From Acholeplasmataceae bacterium (GTDB taxonomy: Bacteria > Bacillota_I > Bacilli_A > Acholeplasmatales > Acholeplasmataceae), in contig JAAYNT010000084.1 in NCBI GenBank assembly GCA_012520715.1, positions 1-11,430 of the forward strand: a DNA stretch of 11,430 nt, given 5' to 3'. The position numbers and the translations under genes are program-made. The stretch's first letter is position 1, and every line of letters begins with the position of its first letter. The notes beneath the pieces were generated by a model. That model had not been told where the DNA came from. It searched no databases and was given only the letters and a program-made list of their open reading frames with translations. This document shows positions 7,779 to 11,430 of the stretch, piece after piece.

Positions 7779-8303
7779 TTAGTATGAAATTAGTGTAAGA
7801 ATTGGTACGTCTTTAATTAAATCACGGCCTTTTAATTCAGTCAGTTCAATTAAAAAAGCAGCACCTACTACTCTTCCTCCCAGTTTTTTTACTAAATCAA
7901 TAGTTGCTTTTACTGTTCCACCAGTTGCTAGTAAATCATCAACGATGATTACTCTTTGACCTGGTTTAACAGCATCTTTGTGCATTGACAATTCATTTGA
8001 TCCATATTCTAAATCATATGAAACACTAATTGCCTCTCTTGGTAATTTGCCTGGTTTTCTAACTGGTGCAAATCCAATTTCTAATTCATTAGCTACTGGA
8101 CAACCAAAAATAAATCCTCTAGCTTCTGGTCCAACAATAACTTCAGCTCCTAAGATTTCAGCAAATTCAGTAATTTCTGAAACTGCCTGTTTAAAGGCCT
8201 TGCCGTCTAACATTAGTGGTGTAATATCACGAAACAAAATCCCTTCTTTTGGAAATCCTGGCACACTGGCAATATAATCTTTCAAATCTAGTTTGTTTTT
8301 CAT
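7779..8303 (-). CDS. apt: Adenine phosphoribosyltransferase
   Basis: Purine salvage enzyme that makes AMP from adenine and PRPP. The 174-residue length is typical. The PRPP-binding motif VIIVDDLLATGGT (118-130) is intact, and the N-terminal PGFPKEGILFRDITPL (15-30) with VGPEARGF (57-64) are APT signatures that exclude the hypoxanthine and xanthine enzymes. AAAAGGGG lies 8 nt upstream of the ATG. It is the first gene of the minus-strand cluster, 32 nt downstream of the predicted transcription start of the promoter at 8342-8370. apt ahead of relA is the order seen in Bacillus. Co-transcription with relA would link purine nucleotide supply and ppGpp metabolism; this is inference. Confidence 0.97.
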   Translation of the reverse strand: MKNKLDLKDYIASVPGFPKEGILFRDITPLMLDGKAFKQAVSEITEFAEILGAEVIVGPEARGFIFGCPVANELEIGFAPVRKPGKLPREAISVSYDLEYGSNELSMHKDAVKPGQRVIIVDDLLATGGTVKATIDLVKKLGGRVVGAAFLIELTELKGRDLIKDVPILTLISY

Positions 8304-8341
8304 TTGTTTTTCCCCTTTTCTATACTTGCGTTTACTTATAT

Positions 8342-8370
8342 ATTTTACTCTATTTATATAATATTATCAA
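8342..8370 (-). promoter_or_regulatory. Sigma-A-type promoter for the apt-relA-... operon
   Basis: On the minus strand, TTGATA (-35, 8370-8365, five of six matches) is followed by exactly 17 nt and then TAAAAT (-10, 8347-8342, five of six matches). The predicted start is near 8335, giving a leader of about 32 nt that holds the apt ribosome binding site. No terminator or attenuator-like structure is visible in this short leader. It is the best promoter I find upstream of the whole nine-gene run. Confidence 0.7.
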
Positions 8371-8379
8371 CATATAGGT

Positions 8380-8397
8380 TATAATATATATAGGTGA
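8380..8397 (+). promoter_or_regulatory. Probable -10 and ribosome binding site for rarA
   Basis: A perfect TATAAT (8380-8385) lies 16 nt before the rarA ATG, and AGGTGA (8392-8397) is 4 nt before it. No convincing -35 sits 16-18 nt upstream of the TATAAT, and there is no TGn extension. If this -10 is used, transcription starts near 8391 and the leader is only about 10 nt. A more distal start at another AT-rich -10 (for example TATAAT at 8357-8362) is possible. Either would overlap the divergent apt promoter region. Confidence 0.4.
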
Positions 8398-8401
8398 TAA
8401 T

Positions 8402-9631
8402 ATGAAACCATTAGCATTTCGCTTACGTCCAACTACGTTTGATGAAGTAGTTGGTCAAGACCATTTAGTTGGTAAAAACGGTATTATAACTAAAATGTTA
8501 GAACAAAAAAAGTATTTATCTTTTATTTTGTATGGTAATCCTGGAACAGGAAAAACTACAATTGCCACTATCTTTAGTGAGCAATCAATGTTAGATACAT
8601 ACTTTTTTAATGCTTCTACTGATAATAAAGCAAAATTAATGGATATCATTAGAACAACAACTTATCATGATATCTTATTAATTATTGATGAGATTCACCG
8701 GATGAAAGCTGATATTCAAGATTATTTACTGCCTTTTGTTGAAAACGGAAAAGTAACTATTATTGGGTTAACTGCCTTAAATCCATATCAAAATATTAAT
8801 CCAGCTGTTAGATCTCGTTGTCATTTATATCAAGTTAATGATTTATCTGATGAAGATATTAAAAAAGTTATCTTAAAAGGACAAAGAGAGCTAGATGTTA
8901 GATTTGGTATTGATGAAGAGGCAATGGATTTAATTGTTAGATTTGCAAATCATGAAGTCAGGAGTGCTCTTAACTTATTAGAAGCTACTTCTTTAGTTTT
9001 AGAAGATGGAGATATTTTAACTGCTAACTTAGTAAGAGCAACTATGGGTAAACCAAACTTACTTCTTGATGGTGGTGAAGATAATTTTTATGAGTTATTA
9101 TCAGCCCTACAAAAATCAATTAGAGGCTCTGATGTTCAAGCAAGTATTTTCTATCTTGCTAAACTATTAATACTAGGCGATTTAGAATCAATTGCTAGAC
9201 GATTAATGGTAATTGTTTATGAAGATATTGGCCTTGCCAACCCAAATCTTGCCCCTAAAGTAGTTGCAGCATGTGATGTTGCAAGAAAGGTTGGCCTACC
9301 TGAGGCCAAAATGCCATTTGCATCAGTTGTAATTGAGATGGCACTTAGTCCAAAATCTAATTCCGCCATGCTTGCAATTGACAAGGCAATGCATGATGTT
9401 ATGAATAAAGATACTGGCTTAATTCCAGATCATGCTGATAACAAAGCAATCAGAAAAAATCCTGATATTTATCACTATCCTCATGACGATGTTGGTTCAA
9501 TTAATCCTCAAACTTATCTTCCTGATAAAATTAGGGGAACTATTTATTATGAGCCTAAAGATGAATCACCTTATGAGAATGCTTTAAAAGTTAGGTTTGA
9601 TGAAATTAATAAAATTAAAAATATTAAATAA
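8402..9631 (+). CDS. rarA: Replication-associated recombination protein A (RarA/MgsA AAA+ ATPase)
   Basis: A clamp-loader-related AAA+ ATPase that acts at stalled replication forks. The 409-residue protein is near the Bacillus length of about 420. It opens MKPLAFRLRPTTFDEVVGQ, the RarA signature. Walker A is GNPGTGKT (45-52), Walker B is LLIIDEIHR (Asp96, Glu97), and the Arg finger is SRC (Arg139). The C-terminal part (about 170-400) matches the RarA tetramerisation region, with YEDIGLANP and the ending PHDDVGSINPQTYLPD. The sensor-1 stretch reads GLTALNP where most RarA proteins have GATTENP, a small deviation that keeps the Thr and Asn. It is the only plus-strand gene here, divergent from apt and convergent with the RNase J gene. 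In Bacillus, rarA (yrvN) lies close to aspS on the other side of this block, so the neighbourhood is retained but rearranged. Confidence 0.96.
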   Translation: MKPLAFRLRPTTFDEVVGQDHLVGKNGIITKMLEQKKYLSFILYGNPGTGKTTIATIFSEQSMLDTYFFNASTDNKAKLMDIIRTTTYHDILLIIDEIHRMKADIQDYLLPFVENGKVTIIGLTALNPYQNINPAVRSRCHLYQVNDLSDEDIKKVILKGQRELDVRFGIDEEAMDLIVRFANHEVRSALNLLEATSLVLEDGDILTANLVRATMGKPNLLLDGGEDNFYELLSALQKSIRGSDVQASIFYLAKLLILGDLESIARRLMVIVYEDIGLANPNLAPKVVAACDVARKVGLPEAKMPFASVVIEMALSPKSNSAMLAIDKAMHDVMNKDTGLIPDHADNKAIRKNPDIYHYPHDDVGSINPQTYLPDKIRGTIYYEPKDESPYENALKVRFDEINKIKNIK

Positions 9632-9634
9632 TAA

Positions 9635-9666
9635 AAATGCCCCTTGGAACATTCCAGGGGGCATTT
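9635..9666. terminator. Bidirectional intrinsic terminator between rarA and the RNase J gene
   Basis: The arms 9635-9649 and 9652-9666 (AAATGCCCCTTGGAA and TTCCAGGGGGCATTT) pair along about 14 bp with a single G-U and a 4-nt loop. The GC core of the stem is unusual in this AT-rich DNA. On the minus strand the hairpin is followed by TTTTTATT, a good U-tract. On the plus strand the tract is shorter (TTTCTTAT). It begins 4 nt after the rarA stop and ends 12 nt before the RNase J stop, so it can end both convergent transcripts. Confidence 0.88.
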
Positions 9667-9677
9667 CTTATATTAAA

Positions 9678-11351
9678 TTAAAAATCTGTACCAATAATTA
9701 CTGGTATAATAATTGGGTTTCTTCTAATCTTTTGATAAATATAGCGGCTAGCTTCATTTCTAAAATTACGCTTATAGTTATTCCAGTCAATATATCTACC
9801 TATTAATTCTTTTTTACTTACCTCTAAAAAGATATCTTTTAAATCTTCAAGTAAGTTACCTACTTCTTGGTGATATGTAAATCCTTTAGCAATTACTTCA
9901 ATATCGTCATCAATAATTTGACGTGTTTTAGCATTAACATTAGCTATTACTAAGATTACACCATTTTCAGCTAATAATTCACGGTCTCTTAAAATAATGT
10001 CGTTATTATCTTCAAGTGGAGTACCATCAATTAAAATATCGCCGGTTCTAATATCTTGACTGCCAATAATATATTTTCCTTTTTCAAAGGTTGCAACATC
10101 ACCATTATCCATTACTAAAATGTCATTAAGATCATAGCCAATTTCGGTTGCTAGTTTTTGAACTCTTACTTGATGTTGATACTCTCCAATAACTGGAATA
10201 ATATATTTAGGTCTAAATAAATTTATCATCATCTTCACTTCTTCTGATGAAGCGTGAGATGTTGATAGTAATTTACGATCTACTAACTTAATTTTAGAAT
10301 CGCCACGATATAAAACATCTAGTGTTCTTGCTGCCATAGTTTCTGTACCTGGTATTGGTGGCGTTAGTAAAATAATTGTATCATCTGATTCGATATGTAC
10401 TAATCTATCTATTTTTTTAGCCATTCTTTGAAGCATGTAAAACGGTTCATGACGCTTTCCAATAACGATACATACTAAATCTTCTTGATTGTTTTTATGT
10501 TTATCATCAATAAATCTTAAATTAATTAAGGCATCTTTTGGAACATCTAAATAACCATTTTGTAGTGCGATATCAACAATTCTTTGAGCCTTACGACCAA
10601 TTACTGCAATCTTTTTCTTATGTTGCAAGGAAATATTAATTACCCACTGGATTTTTTGAATATCTGATGCAAATAATGATACGATTATTCTGCCTCTGGC
10701 TTGTAAGAAATAATTTTCAATTTTACTTCTTAAAATATCAATATTTTTAAATCCAGTATGATATGATCCTACTGATTCAATTAAAAGTGCTAGAACACCT
10801 CTATTAGCTATTTCATTAATCTTTTTAAAGTTAGTCCAATATCTTTCATCACTACCTTGATTAAAGGTAAATTCACTTGTATAAACAACTGAACCTTCTT
10901 CTGTTTCAATTGCAATTCCTACTGATTCTGGAATTGAGTGAGTTGTATTAAAAAATGTAACATTAGCATTATTAAATGGTAGTGTTTGATCTGGATTTAC
11001 TGTAACAAACGTATAATCATTTAAATCATATCCTGCTTCAACTAAACTATCTTTAATAAAAGCTAGTGCTAAAGGAGTTCCAAAAACTGGAACTTCTAAG
11101 TCTTTTAACATATAAGGCAATGCTCCAACATGATCTTCGTGTGCATGTGAGATAAAAATACCGACAATTCTTCTTTTAGCTCTTACAAGCATTTTATAAT
11201 CCGGAATTATCTCATCTACCCCATATAATTCATTAGTTGGATATTTTAAACCCGCATCTAAGATGAAAATTTCATTTTCAACTTCGACTGCGTACATATT
11301 TTTTCCGTTTTCGCCCAGTCCACCAAGCGCAAAAAATCTAATTCTTTTCAT
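9678..11351 (-). CDS. rnj: Ribonuclease J family protein with partly altered active site
   Basis: A 557-residue metallo-beta-lactamase/beta-CASP protein, nearly the length of Bacillus RNase J1 (555). It opens with FALGGLGENGKN, followed by metal motif 1 SHAHEDH (His69, His71, Asp73, His74), His138 (TTHS), the beta-CASP insert (about 215-345), His366 (TSHAS) and the C-terminal RNase J domain (about 450-557) ending RRNPIIIPVI. Canonical RNase J is a 5'-to-3' exonuclease and endonuclease for mRNA decay and rRNA maturation. Several key positions differ: the bridging Asp of GDF is Glu160, the TGSQGEP phosphate-binding loop reads IGKRHEP (297-303), HTSGH reads LSTSH (362-366), and PVHGEY reads PVIGEY (386-391). 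This suggests a J2-like partner of another RNase J, or an enzyme of changed activity. AAGGAAG 7 nt before the ATG supports the start. Confidence 0.9.
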   Translation of the reverse strand: MKRIRFFALGGLGENGKNMYAVEVENEIFILDAGLKYPTNELYGVDEIIPDYKMLVRAKRRIVGIFISHAHEDHVGALPYMLKDLEVPVFGTPLALAFIKDSLVEAGYDLNDYTFVTVNPDQTLPFNNANVTFFNTTHSIPESVGIAIETEEGSVVYTSEFTFNQGSDERYWTNFKKINEIANRGVLALLIESVGSYHTGFKNIDILRSKIENYFLQARGRIIVSLFASDIQKIQWVINISLQHKKKIAVIGRKAQRIVDIALQNGYLDVPKDALINLRFIDDKHKNNQEDLVCIVIGKRHEPFYMLQRMAKKIDRLVHIESDDTIILLTPPIPGTETMAARTLDVLYRGDSKIKLVDRKLLSTSHASSEEVKMMINLFRPKYIIPVIGEYQHQVRVQKLATEIGYDLNDILVMDNGDVATFEKGKYIIGSQDIRTGDILIDGTPLEDNNDIILRDRELLAENGVILVIANVNAKTRQIIDDDIEVIAKGFTYHQEVGNLLEDLKDIFLEVSKKELIGRYIDWNNYKRNFRNEASRYIYQKIRRNPIIIPVIIGTDF

Positions 11352-11387
11352 AATTCACTTCCTTTAGAAACGTTTTTCGTTATCTTA

Positions 11388-11396
11388 ATTATAACA
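11388..11396 (-). promoter_or_regulatory. Extended -10 promoter for the RNase J gene
   Basis: On the minus strand, TGT (11396-11394) directly precedes a perfect TATAAT (11393-11388), forming a TGn extended -10. The predicted start is near 11381, about 30 nt before the ATG. TTTACA (11411-11406) resembles a -35 but is only 12 nt from the -10, too close to act as one with it, so the extended -10 probably compensates. This places the gene in its own transcription unit. Confidence 0.55.
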
Positions 11397-11430
11397 TATT
11401 TATAATGTAAAGGCTGGTATTTTGCTATAA

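Noticed and set aside
7978..8277. Plus-strand open frame of 99 codons
   Set aside because: It is fully antisense to apt, which has complete family motifs. The predicted product has no recognisable domain and no ribosome binding site.
8455..8649. Minus-strand open frame of 64 codons
   Set aside because: It is antisense to the Walker A region of rarA and has no independent support.
9597..9806. Plus-strand open frame of 69 codons spanning the rarA end and the terminator
   Set aside because: It runs through a strong terminator hairpin and into the antisense of the RNase J C-terminus. It has no ribosome binding site or recognisable product.
11388..11411. TTTACA/TATAAT as a standard -35/-10 pair for the RNase J gene
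   Set aside because: The spacer is only 12 nt, too short for sigma-A. The TGn extended -10 reading fits better.
1..11430. Search for a defence system, mobile element, CRISPR array, tRNA or other novel island
   Set aside because: Every gene is a recognisable housekeeping family, intergenic space is minimal, and I saw no transposase, integrase, direct-repeat array or cloverleaf-like sequence. I find no support for an accessory system here.

Overview
This is a compact, AT-rich chromosomal window made entirely of housekeeping genes. The genetic code is standard: conserved tryptophans are TGG, and three genes (comEB, aspS, hisS) end in TGA. With the very low GC and Firmicutes-type gene content, this points to a code-11 mollicute such as an Acholeplasma relative, or a neighbouring low-GC Firmicute. 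It argues against Mycoplasma or Spiroplasma, which read TGA as Trp. The organism assignment is inference.

Layout. Positions 1-8303 hold nine consecutive minus-strand genes, in transcription order apt, relA (bifunctional ppGpp synthetase/hydrolase), dtd, hisS, aspS, comEB (dCMP deaminase), a YlbL-type PDZ/S16 membrane protease, lspA, and the 5' end of an RluD-family pseudouridine synthase cut by the window edge. Spacing runs from a 38-nt overlap to a 56-nt gap, and most junctions are 1-19 nt, so one long operon is likely. A good sigma-A-type promoter (TTGATA-17-TAAAAT) lies upstream of apt at 8342-8370. A divergent rarA (AAA+ replication-fork ATPase) starts at 8402 on the plus strand. It converges on an RNase J-family gene (9678-11351, minus), with a strong bidirectional hairpin terminator between them.

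How the genes relate. relA-dtd-hisS-aspS is a translation-quality and stringent-response block of the kind known from Bacillus, with apt ahead of it for purine salvage. lspA followed by rluD is a second block common in Firmicutes. Here the two are joined through comEB and the YlbL-type protease.

I see no mobile element, CRISPR array, RNA gene, prophage or defence system. I find no clearly undescribed system. The points most worth a second look are residue-level: an RNase J paralogue whose first metal motif is intact while several other active-site motifs are altered, a HisRS with an Arg-to-Cys change next to the histidine-binding Tyr, and the lack of any room for a T-box leader before hisS or aspS.
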